From Neocallimastix lanati (nom. inval.) (taxonomy: Eukaryota; Neocallimastigomycota; Neocallimastigomycetes; Neocallimastigales; Neocallimastigaceae): a stretch of 36,101 nucleotides of DNA. Location: positions 307,501 through 343,601 of the forward strand of contig JACVTC010000167.1 of NCBI GenBank assembly GCA_016946835.1. The letters are read 5' to 3'. Each line of letters begins with the position of its first letter. Position 1 is the stretch's first letter. Shown one piece after another: positions 1 through 10,860 of this stretch. The position numbers and the translations under genes were made by a program. The notes below the pieces were generated by a model. The model made no database searches, was not told the DNA's origin, and saw only the letters and a program-made list of their open reading frames with translations.

Positions 1-158
1 AAATAAGTAAATAAATAAATATAATATAGAAACAAATGTATATATATATATATTATATGTATATATATTATTATTAATTAATTAATTAATTAATTAATAA
101 ATTATATTATATTTTTAAATATACATATATATATGATATGAAGGAATAAATGGATATA

Positions 159-192
<34 letters not shown>

Positions 193-1592
193 TTTTTTTA
201 CCTAATAATTTTGGATAATCTTCTATTTCAAGCCATACAGTTTTTATGGTGACATGTTTCATTGCTAATGCTTCAATTTCTTTCTCATATTTTTCTCTTA
301 AGGGTCCCTTACCGGTAATGACAACATAAAGATCTGGTAAATGATTTTCTGTAATAAATTCTGGAGATTGAGTTAATCGTTCATTGTAGTGTTTCAAACT
401 TTCTAAAAGAATGGAAAAATCTTCATCCGGTGTCCAACTGGTACTACTAATCACTAAGGCTGGTCTATTTTCTTTAAATTCAATGGAGGAACCATTACTC
501 CTGGTGATCACAGTTTCATTTTCATTTTCTTTAAAGTTTAATTTCAGTAATAACTGTTTAAGGTGATGTTAATAGTAATAGTAATAGTAATAGTAATAGT
601 AATAGTAATAGTAATAGTAATAGTAATAGTAATAGTAATAGTAATAGTAATAGTAATAGTAATAGTAATAGTAATAGTAATAGTAATAGTAATAGTAATA
701 GTAATAGTAATAGTAATAGTAATAGTAATAGTAATAGTAATAGTAATAGTAATAGTAATAGTAATAGTAATAGTAATAGTAATAGTAATAGTAATAGTAA
801 TAGTAATAGTAATAGTAATAGTAATAGTAATAGTAATAGTATAGTAATAGTAATAGTAATAGTAATAGTAATAGTAATAGTAATAGTAATAGTAATAGTA
901 ATAGTAATAGTAATAGTAATAGTAATAGTAATAGTAATAGTAATAGTAATAGTAATAGTAATAGTAATAGTAATAGTAATAGTAATAGTATTAAAAGTAA
1001 AGTAATAGTAAGAGTAAGAGTAATAGTAATTTTATTAAAAATAAAGTAATAGTAATAGTAATAATAAGAGTAAAAGTAATATTAGTAATAATAATAATAA
1101 TAATAATAATAGCAAAAATAGTAGTAATAGTTAAGAATATATTTATATTTATAATAAATGTTAAATAAAAATTAAAAATAAAAAAAAAAAAAACATAAAA
1201 AATAATAAATAATTAGAATTATTTTTAATTATTTAGTATATATTTATTATTATTATTATTTTATATAATTATTTTATTTTATTTTATTTTATTTTTTTTT
1301 TTTTTTATTTATTTTTTACTTTTTTATTATTATTTTTTTCTTTTAGTTATACCTTATGAATTTCATCTACTTCTAATCTTCTAAAATGTTTTTGAGCTTG
1401 ATCATATAAAACACAAATTTGACCTCTTTTTATTTTTATTAATTGTTATATCCAAATATATATTAAATATAAAAATATACAAATTATGTATAGAAAGATA
1501 GATGAGAATATTGATTTTAGTATTTAATTTTCCTTTTTTTTTTTTTTTTTTATAATATATACATATATATTTATATATATAAAGTTTGAATA

Positions 1593-1653
<61 letters not shown>

Positions 1654-3335
1654 CTTAATTTTTACTTGACTTTAAAAGTATCTTTTAAAAATGAAGCCAT
1701 TGCTTTAGAAACACAAAGGTGAGCATAGGCACAATGACCGAAAATCATTTCATAACTTTTTTTTTTTTTTTTTTGGAATAAAATATATAAAGATCGATGA
1801 GAATAAGGATACAATGATAGAGATATTGTAATAATAATAGTTATTATTATTATTATTATTATTATTAATAAATATATATTATTAAGAAAATAAAAAAAAA
1901 AAAATATTTTAAAAAATTTATAATAATGATATGATAGATATATATTTTTAACATTAAAAGTTCATGTTTTTATATTATATTAAATTATTTTATTTAGTTT
2001 TATTTTTATTTTTTTTTTTATTTACCATTTTGCAATTTTAACAATGATATTATTTCCCATAGTCACAGACATAATTGTATAGCCAAAGTTATGCCAGTCA
2101 ATAATTAATTTTGAATTTTGTAAATAGTTAATAATTTGAATGATAAGTAAGGTTGGAATAGCTGGTGGATTCTATGAAAAAAAAAAAAAAAAAAAAAAAT
2201 AGAATATAAAATGGAAAAATTACAATTATAATTATAAAACAAACATGTATAAATGTATAAATACATTAAGAATTATATATTATATATTTATATAAAAAAA
2301 TTAAATATAAAATAAAAATTAATATTAAATGTTTAGAATATATTAAACAACATTAAAATGTTATTTTTATTATTATTACAATTTAAATTTTAAAATTTAT
2401 TATGTTTTATTAATTTATCATTTTGTTATTATTAACAATATTTTTTTATTTAATATTTTGTTTAAATATATATATAAATATAACATAATAAAAAATAAAT
2501 ATTGTATTTAATGTATGATTAATTTTTAAAATAAATATATATTAAAAATATTTTTTTATTTTTTTTTATTATATAAATAGAGAGATTATCTTACTTGAAT
2601 AAGAATATATCTTGGTCTACTGACAGTATTTAATAGAAGGTCAAAGAGTTGTTTGAATTGGTTAATAACACGTTGTACTCCTTGCATAATATAAGAGACT
2701 TTGGATTGAACATTACCTAAAGATTCTGGGGTTGGAATGTAATGAATAGTAATAGCTTTAGAATTTAAAATAGCTTTCATTGGTTCAGTACCTGTTATAA
2801 ATATATATATATATAATAATATAAATAATTAATCATTTAAAAAATATATATATATATATATTTATATTATATATATTAATGGAAACAAGGTGATGTTTTT
2901 TTCTTGAAAAAATAAATAAATAAAAAAAAAAAAAAAAAAGAAATTTCTAATTTAAAAATCAAAATCAATTTCAATTTTTTTTTTTTTTTCGAAAATTTAG
3001 AAATTTTATTAAAATTCTTTAAGTTGAATATAGTTTAAAATAATAATAATAATAATAAAAAAAAAAAAAAAAAAAAAAAAAAGAAGTTTACCCTTATATC
3101 CAACAAAGTCAACATGGTAATTATTTTCTGCTAAGGATAGAGCATGATATTGCATTCTTGGAGATCTTCCAATATCACCAAGAACTAATAATAATACATT
3201 GGGTTTATCTTCAGTGGTATCTGGTTGTTGTGAGCGTTTACCTCTAGTCTTTATAGCATAATATATAACACCAGCTAAAAAGACTGCAATATTAATTAGA
3301 AGTGCAACAATAAAGGTTATTATGAGACTTATCAT
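1..3335 (-). CDS. ALG1: ALG1, chitobiosyldiphosphodolichol beta-1,4-mannosyltransferase (N-terminal ~367 codons, runs off left edge)
   Basis: Adds the first mannose to GlcNAc2-PP-dolichol on the cytosolic face of the ER during N-glycan assembly. I read six exons on the minus strand: 3092-3335, 2595-2791, 2026-2171, 1666-1755, 1353-1425 and 202-553. All junctions are GT-AG and the phases join in frame, giving 367 codons. Seen in order: an N-terminal membrane anchor (residues 3-27), [18 protein letters not shown] (about 52-69), NPPAIP at 148-153, DWHNFGY at 172-178, [11 protein letters not shown] at 286-296, GKGPLRE at 331-337 and WLEIEDYP at 357-364. These are hallmark blocks of the ALG1/GT33 family. 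Known members have about 450-465 residues, so roughly 90-100 C-terminal residues lie left of base 1. The last donor visible is at 201/200. At the exon 3/4 junction the usual AKWYE reads AKCYE. Exon ends were chosen by eye; identification is firm. Confidence 0.93.
554..1352 (-). repeat. ALG1 intron 5 filled by a (GTAATA)n hexanucleotide array
   Basis: This 799-base intron lies between ALG1 exons 5 and 6. From about 570 to 990 it is an almost perfect GTAATA repeat (about 70 units), with one single-base phase slip near 840. It then decays through AGTAAAGTAATAGTAAGAG variants and an AAT run to about 1130. The plus-strand Ile-Val open frame over the array (563-844) is a product of the repeat, not a gene. 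Confidence 0.93.
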
Positions 3336-4031
3336 TTTTATTTATAATTTTTTTTAACTCTTATTATAATTATTTTTTTTTTTTAAAAAAAAAAGAAATG
3401 CTTTTTATTGTGAATTTTTTCTCTTCTTTTTTTTTTTTTTTTTTTATTTTATAACTAATAAGAATTTTTTTCTTTTCTAAAAAATAAAATAAAATAAAAT
3501 AAAGAAAATGAAAAAATGAAAAAAAGTTTATCACACTTTTATTTTCAATTATTTTCATAATAAATATATAAAATAAAGTTTTAAAATTTTTTTCCTTTAA
3601 AGATTTAATTAAAAAAAAATTTTTTATTTTATTTTATTTTATTTTATTTTATTTTATTTTATTTAATTTGTACTTTATATTCATATTCTACTGTATAATA
3701 ATTTACATAAAACTAAAATTACATGAATATTAATTGAGTATTGATATAATATTCAAAATATAATTTCTTTTATACCAGAATATATAATACTATAGTATTA
3801 AAAAAAGTGATTTTTAGTGTATTATTAACAATAAATATCTGAATATTTAATATTAATAATCATACAATAAAATTATATATAAATATTTGAACAATATCAA
3901 AACAAATAAATAATAACGGTGTTATAATTTAAATACTTGAAAATTTCTTGAAATTTTATAAGTAGCGGCAATGTCGTTTTGCTTTATTTTAGCTCTATAA
4001 AGGTGTTTCATGCCTTTTTTTTTTTTTTCAG
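3336..4031. other. ALG1 upstream region; low-complexity AT DNA
   Basis: No gene is seen. The first ~330 bases hold T and A tracts and a run of TTTTA pentamers (about 3620-3662), and probably include the ALG1 promoter on the minus strand, but no TATA or other site can be singled out. A short less AT-biased stretch at 3961-4010 precedes a T tract ending in CAG (4029-4031). That looks like an intron end of the broken gene that follows. Confidence 0.5.
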
Positions 4032-4713
4032 CATGGGCTATACTCTGAATATATAAGCATTGAATCAGATGATGCTCTTTTTAAATATATTTTACATTTA
4101 AATGTAACTACTAATTCTATTGAAGGATGTAATTATTGTGTTACAACCATATTCGCAAAGGTTCATATTGTTTTAAAGGCTATATAAGAATTCAACTTTT
4201 CATTTATTGAAATTCCAATTAATATTAACACTTCATTATCAAAGAATAATAATATAGATTGCAAAAGGTGTAACCTTTGGAGAATCAAAGTTAATAGGTA
4301 TATATTGTATCCATATGATATATATTACAATCTTGATATAAGTAATGAAGTTTCAACTAAAGGTACTAAAGATGTTCAATGTTTTACAAATAAACAAGTA
4401 AAGAATACTTGTGTATTCAATAAAAAAATGGGGATATCAAGTATTGTTTGCATGGACATTATAATAGATTTACTGGAGATCCATGTACCAAGTAAAGACG
4501 AGTATTCAGATGGCAATTGTAATGGAGAATATTTGCGTTTCTGATACTCCTTTAATTGAAGGAGAAAATTCATTAGTCTATGCTTTAAAAAAGTTTCTGA
4601 GTATGTTAGGTACTTTGATTTTGATTGCAATTATTGCAACTTATATTGGTTGTCGTAATTCTGATGCTAAACCTAATAATATTAAATTTTATAAAGAATT
4701 CAATAATATTTAA
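4032..4713 (+). pseudogene. Broken gene for a putative single-pass or receptor-like membrane protein
   Basis: Coding-like sequence passes through all three plus frames. After a polypyrimidine-CAG acceptor at 4029-4031, a frame opens HGLYSEYISIESDD and stops near 4186. A second frame (about 4190-4543) carries spaced cysteines (DCKRC, DVQC, KNTC). A third, about 4410-4493, reads YCLHGHYNRFTGDPC. The last (about 4540-4713) reads SDTPLIEGENSLVYALKKF followed by a hydrophobic segment (LGTLILIAIIATYIG) and a basic tail, ending at a stop at 4711-4713. A cysteine-rich ectodomain next to a membrane segment is what I infer. The family is not recognised; a class C receptor-like protein is one guess. At least two frameshifts make it non-functional unless unrecognised introns remove them. 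Confidence 0.55.
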
Positions 4714-4742
4714 AACGAACTTCGTTAAATATATTTAATAAA

Positions 4743-5265
4743 TTAGATCTGCAAAGAATTTGATATTAAAGATACTCGTGAACTAGTACTAAATGGATTA
4801 TAATAGTTATTAATATCAGTATTTTCACCAAGATTATTATCTCTTAAATACCTACTTAATCTTTTATTTTGACGTAAATCTTATATAATAAAAACATTTA
4901 TATTTGATGTTCCTGTAAATAATGAAACCGGATTATTTCCATTGTTATATGATGTTGTTAATGCATTTATAATATCATAAGAATTTATTATATCATCAGG
5001 ATTGGGTCCTTCGGGAAAATATGTTTTATAAATAATTTCAGCTAAATCGTTTAAAGTTTTATATGTTGTTTTTTCATTTCGTAAATTTGGAATAATATCT
5101 TTGATACTTAGCATTATTTGTTTGTTATTGTTACTACTAACATTAACTTTTAAATCAAATATTCCTTCTTTAGCCATATTTCCATCTTGGTTACTACCAG
5201 CTAGAACTAATAAAGATATTAGTTCTTTCAAGTGATCATGAGCACTACAGTACGCTTTGATGGCA
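4743..5265 (-). pseudogene. Unrecognised gene fragment interrupted by one in-frame stop
   Basis: The minus frame opens after a stop near 5270 (AIKAYCSAHDHLKELISLLV) and continues through MAKEGIFDLKVNVSS and YFPEGPNPDDIINSYDI to a TAA at 4881-4883. The same frame then resumes (DLRQNKRLSRYLRDNNLGEN) for 45 codons to a second stop at 4743-4745. Codon content on both sides of the internal stop looks like real protein, so this is most simply a nonsense-mutated gene lacking its 5' part. I do not recognise the family. No membrane segment or repeat is visible beyond a short hydrophobic start (LISLLVLAG). It converges with the broken gene ending at 4713. Confidence 0.5.
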
Positions 5266-5270
5266 TATTA

Positions 5271-6192
5271 ATATATATTGTAAAAATATCATTTTAATAA
5301 ATCTTAATATATTATTTTTAATAATTGTTTTATTTTATTAATCATTTTAAAGGTCATTTTATATATTAACTATTATATATATTTACAACTTATTATTTTT
5401 TATTTTATATTTTTTTTTTTTTATTTTTTATTTTACAAGTATATAGTAAATATTAATTAATAAAGACCAAGTAATATTTGCTTGCCGTTAAAAATATATA
5501 TATATTTATAAAAATTTAAAATTGATATTTAAAATATTATTATAGTAAGTAATTTATATATAATTAAAATAAAAGTTTATATGAAATTAAAAAAAAAAAA
5601 AAAAAGAGTAAAGTTTTTTTTTTATTTGTTTATTTCATACTTTTAGTTATAATTTCTATAAACTGATTAAAAATATTTATAAAAAATAATAAATATATAT
5701 TTATATATATACTTATTTATTATTTATTCTAATACTTATTTAATATATATTATATATATTGTATATATTAGAAATAAGGGCTTTTAGTTTTAATAATAAA
5801 ATAGTATAATAATTTTGGTAATTACAAGGTTTTACAAAATTGGAAAATTACATAATTCGTTTTAAGTTTATTAAATATATTTCAAAGTTATTTTTTTGTA
5901 TTCTAACAATATATATTATTAAATGAATTGTGAAAATAATAAGAAATTATTTTATAAAGAGTTAAATGGAAATTAATTGATTTGTCATTTCAAATAGAAA
6001 AATATAATATTTATCCATTTCATGGTTCATATTGTATTTTTAGTTTAGTTATTATAAATAAATACTTGATAGAATAATTAATAAATGAAAAAAATGAAAA
6101 ATTTTTAATAAATATTATTAAATATATAGATGCAAAAATTCTGTTATTTTATTTATATAAATTAAATATGTATCTTCTAAAATTTTTTATAA
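5271..6192. other. AT-rich spacer, no supported gene
   Basis: Mostly A/T tracts and short TATA runs. A short frame beginning at an ATG near 5922 (MNCENNKKLFYKELNGN) stops after 17 codons and could be a first exon joined to the fragment at 6193-6411. I cannot prove this because several GT and AG positions are possible. Confidence 0.4.
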
Positions 6193-6411
6193 CTTTTTAG
6201 AGATGAATTAAAAGATTCCGGTTTAAATTTAAAATATGAATTATTTGAATATTTTTATCATATAAAATATAAAATATTATTAATGAATACCATAAAAAAT
6301 AGTGATATTTATAAAAAATGTCGTATTTTTCGACATATTTTAGAAGAATGTGGAAGAGATGTTAAAATATTTAAATATTGTATAAAAATAATTAATGAAT
6401 TTAATTTATAA
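6193..6411 (+). pseudogene. Small coding fragment of unknown family, probably a terminal exon
   Basis: A 70-codon frame follows an acceptor-like TTTTTTAG ending at 6200. It reads DELKDSGLNLKYELFEYFYH, then IYKKCRIFRHILEECGRDVK, and ends IINEFNL at a TAA (6409-6411). No suitable ATG opens it, so it is a 3' exon or a relic. The repeated-unit homology (LTR remnant) begins only about a dozen bases after the stop, so the fragment marks old flanking DNA next to the duplication breakpoint. Family not recognised. Confidence 0.4.
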
Positions 6412-6422
6412 ATAAACGACAA

Positions 6423-6898
6423 CTAATATTAATGGTGTAATAACATTAAATAATAAGTTATAGGGGAAAATTATTAGATTATAAATATATTTAAGAAATT
6501 ATTTTAGTAATATTTTAATTGAATTAAATAATAAATATAATGTAAAAAATATTTTATTCATGTTAAATTAAAGGTTAATTTTGAATAGAAATAAATAATA
6601 GTTTAACAATATCAAGTTAATATTATAAAATAGGATAATTTTATATTCACATATTCACCAGTAAACCAATTTATTCATTATAGAATAACTAGGTTTAAGG
6701 GAGAATGTTAGAATATGTGAAATTTATGAAAAAAAAAAAATTCAAATATATTAAACCATTATATAAATAATGTATAAGCCATAATGCATTAATATAAAAG
6801 CATTTAATTTAGAATAATTAAGTTCTAGTAACTCTATATTATATAATATATTAATAAAATTTACATAATTATAAGCCATAAAATCCTAATACTTTACA
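6423..6898 (+). mobile_element. 5'-truncated LTR element: internal remnant, polypurine tract and 3' LTR
   Basis: The 3' LTR is 6706-6898, opening TGTTAGAATATGTGAAAT and ending in ...TTTACA. Immediately before it is a purine tract (AAGGGAGAA, 6697-6705), as expected for plus-strand priming. Target-site bases GTTTG follow at 6899-6903, identical to the duplication around the complete copies. Internal sequence is homologous to the right-arm element only back to about 6423, so the 5' LTR and most of the interior are missing. Confidence 0.85.
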
Positions 6899-6950
6899 GT
6901 TTGGCATTTTTAATTTATACTAAAAAAATTTTTTTTATTTATATATTTTA

Positions 6951-6981
<31 letters not shown>

Positions 6982-7594
6982 ATTCATAGATACATGTTTA
7001 TATTAATTATTTATTTTATATATTCCTTTCTTTTATTGTATTAACTTTTTTTAATTAATAATAATTGATTTTAAATTTATAATCATTTTATTTTTTTTTT
7101 AATTTTTTTTATATATAAAGTATTGTTTTATTGTTTATTTTATTTTATTTTATTTTTATTTTTATTTTTTAAATTTTAATTTATAGTTATAGAGAGATAA
7201 AATATTGATATTTTTTTTTATTATTATAGTATAAATTTTTTTTATTAATCAATAATAATTGATTTTAAATTGATAATATTTTTTTTAATATTGATATAAT
7301 TTTTTTTCTTTTATTAAATATTGTTAATTATTGATGATTTTACTTTTATATAAATTTTTTAATTTTATTTTTTTATTTAAATTTTTATTTTAGTTTATTG
7401 CATATTTTTATTTTGTTTTATTTTTATTTTTTTTGTTTTTTTAAAAAATTATGAATTCTTAAATAATGATTGATTTTTATAATCAATCAAATTTAATGGA
7501 TTATTATTAATATATATTTATTTTTTAGTTTGGATTTTTTTTTTTATAGATAATTATATATTAATTAAAGTAATTTTTTTTATATTAAATTTAT
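6899..7594. other. 3' flank of gene copy 1
   Basis: Repeated-unit DNA with no gene. It holds TTTTA/TTTAT tracts, AATCAATAATAATTGATT-type inverted repeats (about 7056 and 7248) and the conserved hairpin at 7467-7489. Homologous to 13347-14048 and, inverted, to 20788-21520 and 29726-30472. Confidence 0.7.
7467..7489 (-). terminator. Conserved 3' hairpin downstream of gene copy 1
   Basis: A 9-bp perfect inverted repeat (TGATTGATT / AATCAATCA, 5-base loop) lies 106 bases past the stop codon. The same structure lies 101-107 bases past the stop of all four copies, unlike the shifting DNA around it. A role in 3'-end formation or mRNA stability is inference. Confidence 0.45.
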
Positions 7595-9679
7595 TTATAA
7601 TATTGATTTTTTCCATTTCATTTTTCCTGAATCATTATTGCATTTGTCAATACGTGGAGTCATGGAATAGTAAACACATAATTTATTATTATTACTATCG
7701 GTAAGATGCTTGCCATTAATATCGTAGACATCGATAGAGTCTGATGAATAGCCTCCATACATAAATTTATGTTTGGCATTTTCACAATTGACGATGCTAA
7801 GGAAGTTATAACCGTTTGTACTGTGATGATTACCTAAATCTAAACAATGACTAGATGGATTTCCAGGATTACCATAAGTACCATCGGATAAATATAAGAG
7901 AGATGGTTTAGTTTCAGAAGTAACATGCCATGTACGATATTTATAACTATTATTACTATTTTCATCATGAATATCGAAATATTCATAATTCTTTAATTCT
8001 TTAACACCTAAATAGTAATTTAAGGTAGGATCTAATGTTCCTTTGAATTTAATGGTAACATAGTTAGAAATAGTTGGTTCTGGTTTATCATTATTATTAG
8101 AAGTTTCATTAATAGAGAATTTTCCAAGGTAGTTGGCACCTAAGGATTCATTCCAAATATTTTTGTCATCATTAGCAAATCTGATAGGGAAACCATTTAA
8201 TCCTTTGCTTTTAGTTCCAGTAGCAATTCTTAAGTATACTTTGTAATTTCCATTTTTCATGCCATTTGGAAGAATCGCTTTTACTTTGACTGTAGTTTTT
8301 TCTTTAGAATTCCAATTATTTGGATTACCATTTTCGATAGATTGAATTTCAGATAGGTCGTAACGGTTATTGTTATTATCAATTACTAAAAGAGAGAGTG
8401 ACTTTGGTTTTACAAGATTACCATAACCAACATTTTCAATATCAACTTCCATTCTAAATATTCCATTACTTTTAGCAGACTTTGTAAGACGAACACCACG
8501 AACAACATATCTATAACCAAGATGGTTTTCAACATAATTGTAACCAGATATTCCCTTATATCTTTTATCAACACCATTATACTTTTTATTTTTTAAGTTA
8601 CTAATAGTCACGTTATAATGTCCATTGTTCAAATAACTTGTATGAGTCAAAAATGCTTCTTTGTCCATATAATCAGCTGTAGGACTTACATTACCCATAT
8701 CATCGTCTTCATCGATACCTCCAAATTCACCTCCAAATAATGTATGTTTTGCTTGATTTTTTAACCATTTTATTTCTTGTTCTCTATTTTTGTAAGTACC
8801 AAGATCACTTTTTGATGCAAGATATCCATCATTATATATACCTACTCTGTAAGCCTTTTCATTTGGTTTTGTAATTTGACTTGAAATCTTAGATAAATCT
8901 ATGTTAGCCCAATCACTGTATATTTTAGGAGTTCTTACACTTATAGTAAGTGATTCTGGTAAAAATTCTAACCAGTTATTAATAACTTTATTTAAATATT
9001 TAGGTTTTTCGCTATCCGAGTAGACACTACTTCCATGCATTTCACCCCATTTACCAAATAATCCACATTCCACTGAAGCTATGATATCATCATATTTTTT
9101 AAGGACTCGGCTTACCTGTTTTTGATGATTTCTTACATTGTCAGAAGAAGGATCCTTACTGACATCACCATTGAAACCAGGATCATATGCAAATCTAATT
9201 ACGATAGTTTTATGATTTCTTTTTATTTGTTCTAAATATTTATCTAAGAAGGTGAGAGCTTCCTCATCTATAGAATGTTTTTGATAATCAGAAATATCTA
9301 CTAAAAGTCGAATTAAATTGGTCTTTGGAATAGAATGATTCTTACTCTTTCCATTTCTTCTTAAATAAATTACTATTTCTGTATAAAAACCTCTATAAGG
9401 ATTTTGAACCTCGGAAAGAGATTCTACATAACTAATGTCATTTATAGATTGAAAATTACCATTAGATAATTCATCTCTTTTCATGACAGGATTAAAAGAA
9501 GTATTCAAAGAATTATAAGTTTGATTTTGAGCAAGGACATTCTCTGTAGATAAATCAACCTTATCATCCATTTCAAACGAGTAGTCTAAATTGGTATCAA
9601 GAGTTGGCTTTCCATAAACCTTAATATCTTTTAATAATAATAAAGATACTACTGTTGTAATAGAAGTAAAAAATTTCAT
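7595..9679 (-). CDS. Secreted DUF4874/DUF4832-type protein with C-terminal lectin-like region, copy 1
   Basis: Intronless, 694 residues. Residues 1-23 form a signal peptide (basic start, SLLLL core, likely cleavage near VYG). After a linker, residues about 85-255 match the DUF4874 pattern: NPYRGFY (93-99), a strand with IRFAYDPGFN (161-170), then GLFGKWGEMHGSS (206-218). DUF4832-like sequence follows (about 275-500) with GIYNDGY (280-286) and LFGGEFGG (314-321). Such families look like glycosidase TIM barrels plus a beta domain, but no activity is established; glutamates E213 and E318 are candidate catalytic acids by position only. Residues about 540-694 hold CLDL (612), C632, C668, C680 and a final W, resembling a ricin-B beta-trefoil. 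Specific to this copy: E525, K532-P533, N577 and S662. Probably an extracellular or wall-acting carbohydrate protein. Confidence 0.88.
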   Translation of the reverse strand: MKFFTSITTVVSLLLLKDIKVYGKPTLDTNLDYSFEMDDKVDLSTENVLAQNQTYNSLNTSFNPVMKRDELSNGNFQSINDISYVESLSEVQNPYRGFYTEIVIYLRRNGKSKNHSIPKTNLIRLLVDISDYQKHSIDEEALTFLDKYLEQIKRNHKTIVIRFAYDPGFNGDVSKDPSSDNVRNHQKQVSRVLKKYDDIIASVECGLFGKWGEMHGSSVYSDSEKPKYLNKVINNWLEFLPESLTISVRTPKIYSDWANIDLSKISSQITKPNEKAYRVGIYNDGYLASKSDLGTYKNREQEIKWLKNQAKHTLFGGEFGGIDEDDDMGNVSPTADYMDKEAFLTHTSYLNNGHYNVTISNLKNKKYNGVDKRYKGISGYNYVENHLGYRYVVRGVRLTKSAKSNGIFRMEVDIENVGYGNLVKPKSLSLLVIDNNNNRYDLSEIQSIENGNPNNWNSKEKTTVKVKAILPNGMKNGNYKVYLRIATGTKSKGLNGFPIRFANDDKNIWNESLGANYLGKFSINETSNNNDKPEPTISNYVTIKFKGTLDPTLNYYLGVKELKNYEYFDIHDENSNNSYKYRTWHVTSETKPSLLYLSDGTYGNPGNPSSHCLDLGNHHSTNGYNFLSIVNCENAKHKFMYGGYSSDSIDVYDINGKHLTDSNNNKLCVYYSMTPRIDKCNNDSGKMKWKKSIL

Positions 9680-9829
9680 TTTTTTTTTTTATTTTTTTTT
9701 TGAATTGTATTACTTTTTAGTTTTGTAATATAAAAAATATAATTTTATATTATTAAATTTTTATTATTATTTCTTTTTTTTATTTTTAAAATTTTGAAAA
9801 AAGAAAAGATTAAATAATTTTTTTTATAT

Positions 9830-9853
9830 ATAATTATTTTATAAAATAATTAT
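9830..9853 (-). promoter_or_regulatory. 24-base perfect palindrome in the leader of copy 1
   Basis: Twenty-four bases read the same on both strands, centred on TTTTATAAAA. The element lies between the TATA-like box and the ATG and is identical in copies 1-4 (9830-9853, 16280-16303, 18535-18558, 27473-27496). In mRNA it would fold as a hairpin in the 5' leader. Confidence 0.5.
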
Positions 9854-9911
9854 ATTATTATTTTTAATTATTTTAATTTTTTTTGAAGAATAAATTAAAA
9901 AAGAATTGCTT

Positions 9912-9920
9912 CTTTTTATA
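9912..9920 (-). promoter_or_regulatory. TATA-like box of gene copy 1
   Basis: TATAAAAAG on the minus strand, 241 bases upstream of the ATG, in the conserved context ACATTTAGATC...TTAAAGTATA. Equivalent boxes lie 233-248 bases upstream of all four copies. Confidence 0.5.
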
Positions 9921-10428
9921 CTTTAATGAAATAAAAGATCTAAATGTACAACTATAATAATATAAATAATTAAAATAAATATTTCCTTTATTGAATTAAT
10001 TTTATTAACAAAATAAATTTTATTACGTATAATATTACCTTTTTGTGTAAAATTAAAAATATTAAAAATATATTATATATTATACTATTATTTAATATTA
10101 TTTATTTACATTATTAAGTTATTTAATAATAATAATATTAATATATATATTATTGCTTTTTTTTTTTTTTTTTACATAAATTATTTTCATTTTATTTTAT
10201 GTTTATTTCTTCCATTTAAATTGAAAAATATATAAATTAAATTTTATTTTTTTTTATTTTTTAATTTTTAGATTTATATATATTAAATTTTTTTTTTATG
10301 TTTTTGTTTCAAATTTATAAAAAATATAGATTTAATTTTTTTATTGGGTGAAAGCATTGGCAAAATAAAATAATATTTAGGATTAAATAAATTTTTTTAA
10401 TAATACTTATAATGCCTATTAAAAATTT

Positions 10429-10442
10429 ATTATTCGAATAAT
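10429..10442 (-). promoter_or_regulatory. TTCGAA-centred palindrome upstream of copy 1
   Basis: ATTATTCGAATAAT is a perfect 14-base palindrome in a conserved ~35-base block (CGATTATTCGAATA... ...AATAGGCATT) found also upstream of copies 2 and 4 but missing from copy 3. It looks like a dimer-binding site; the factor is unknown. Confidence 0.4.
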
Positions 10443-10820
10443 CGAAATGTTTTATTGTTATGAGATATTTAAATAATTAAAATTTAAAAAAAAAAAAAAA
10501 ATAAATTATAATTATTAATATATATAATAAAAAAGTTTTAAGCTAATTTAAATTATCAATTTAATATTGTAACTTATTAATAAAAATAAAGATAAAATTA
10601 TATAAATAATTATTAATTTTTTTCTTTTTTATTATTTATTATTAGTTTATTTAATATAATATTATCTATTAAATTATTTTATTATATATTGTTATAATTA
10701 CATTTGATGAATTATTTAAAAATTATTCATTTTATTTTATATTATATAAATATAAACATAAATTAAAAAATATACGTATTAATAATTTTTTTTTATTTTT
10801 ATTTTTTTTTTTTTTTTTTT

Positions 10821-10860
10821 TTGGAGATTTAAAATATACCTTCTATTTATTAATTGGTTG
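10821..10860 (-). promoter_or_regulatory. Conserved CCAAT-containing block upstream of copy 1
   Basis: Read in gene direction it begins CAACCAAT and ends AAATCTCC about 40 bases later. The same block lies 1.2-1.3 kb upstream of copies 1, 2 and 4. CCAAT is the known binding core of fungal HAP-type complexes; function here is inference. Confidence 0.4.

Noticed and set aside
563-844. 93-codon (Val-Ile)n open frame on the plus strand
   Set aside because: It is the GTAATA microsatellite read in one frame, within an ALG1 intron.
570-1030. CRISPR-like array
   Set aside because: Units are 6 bases without spacers; it is a simple microsatellite in a eukaryotic intron.
3370-3558. 62-codon lysine/phenylalanine-rich minus frame upstream of ALG1
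   Set aside because: Made of homopolymer A/T tracts; no conserved residues.
4376-4630. 84-codon minus frame
   Set aside because: Antisense shadow of the broken plus-strand membrane-protein gene, whose cysteine and membrane patterns make better sense.
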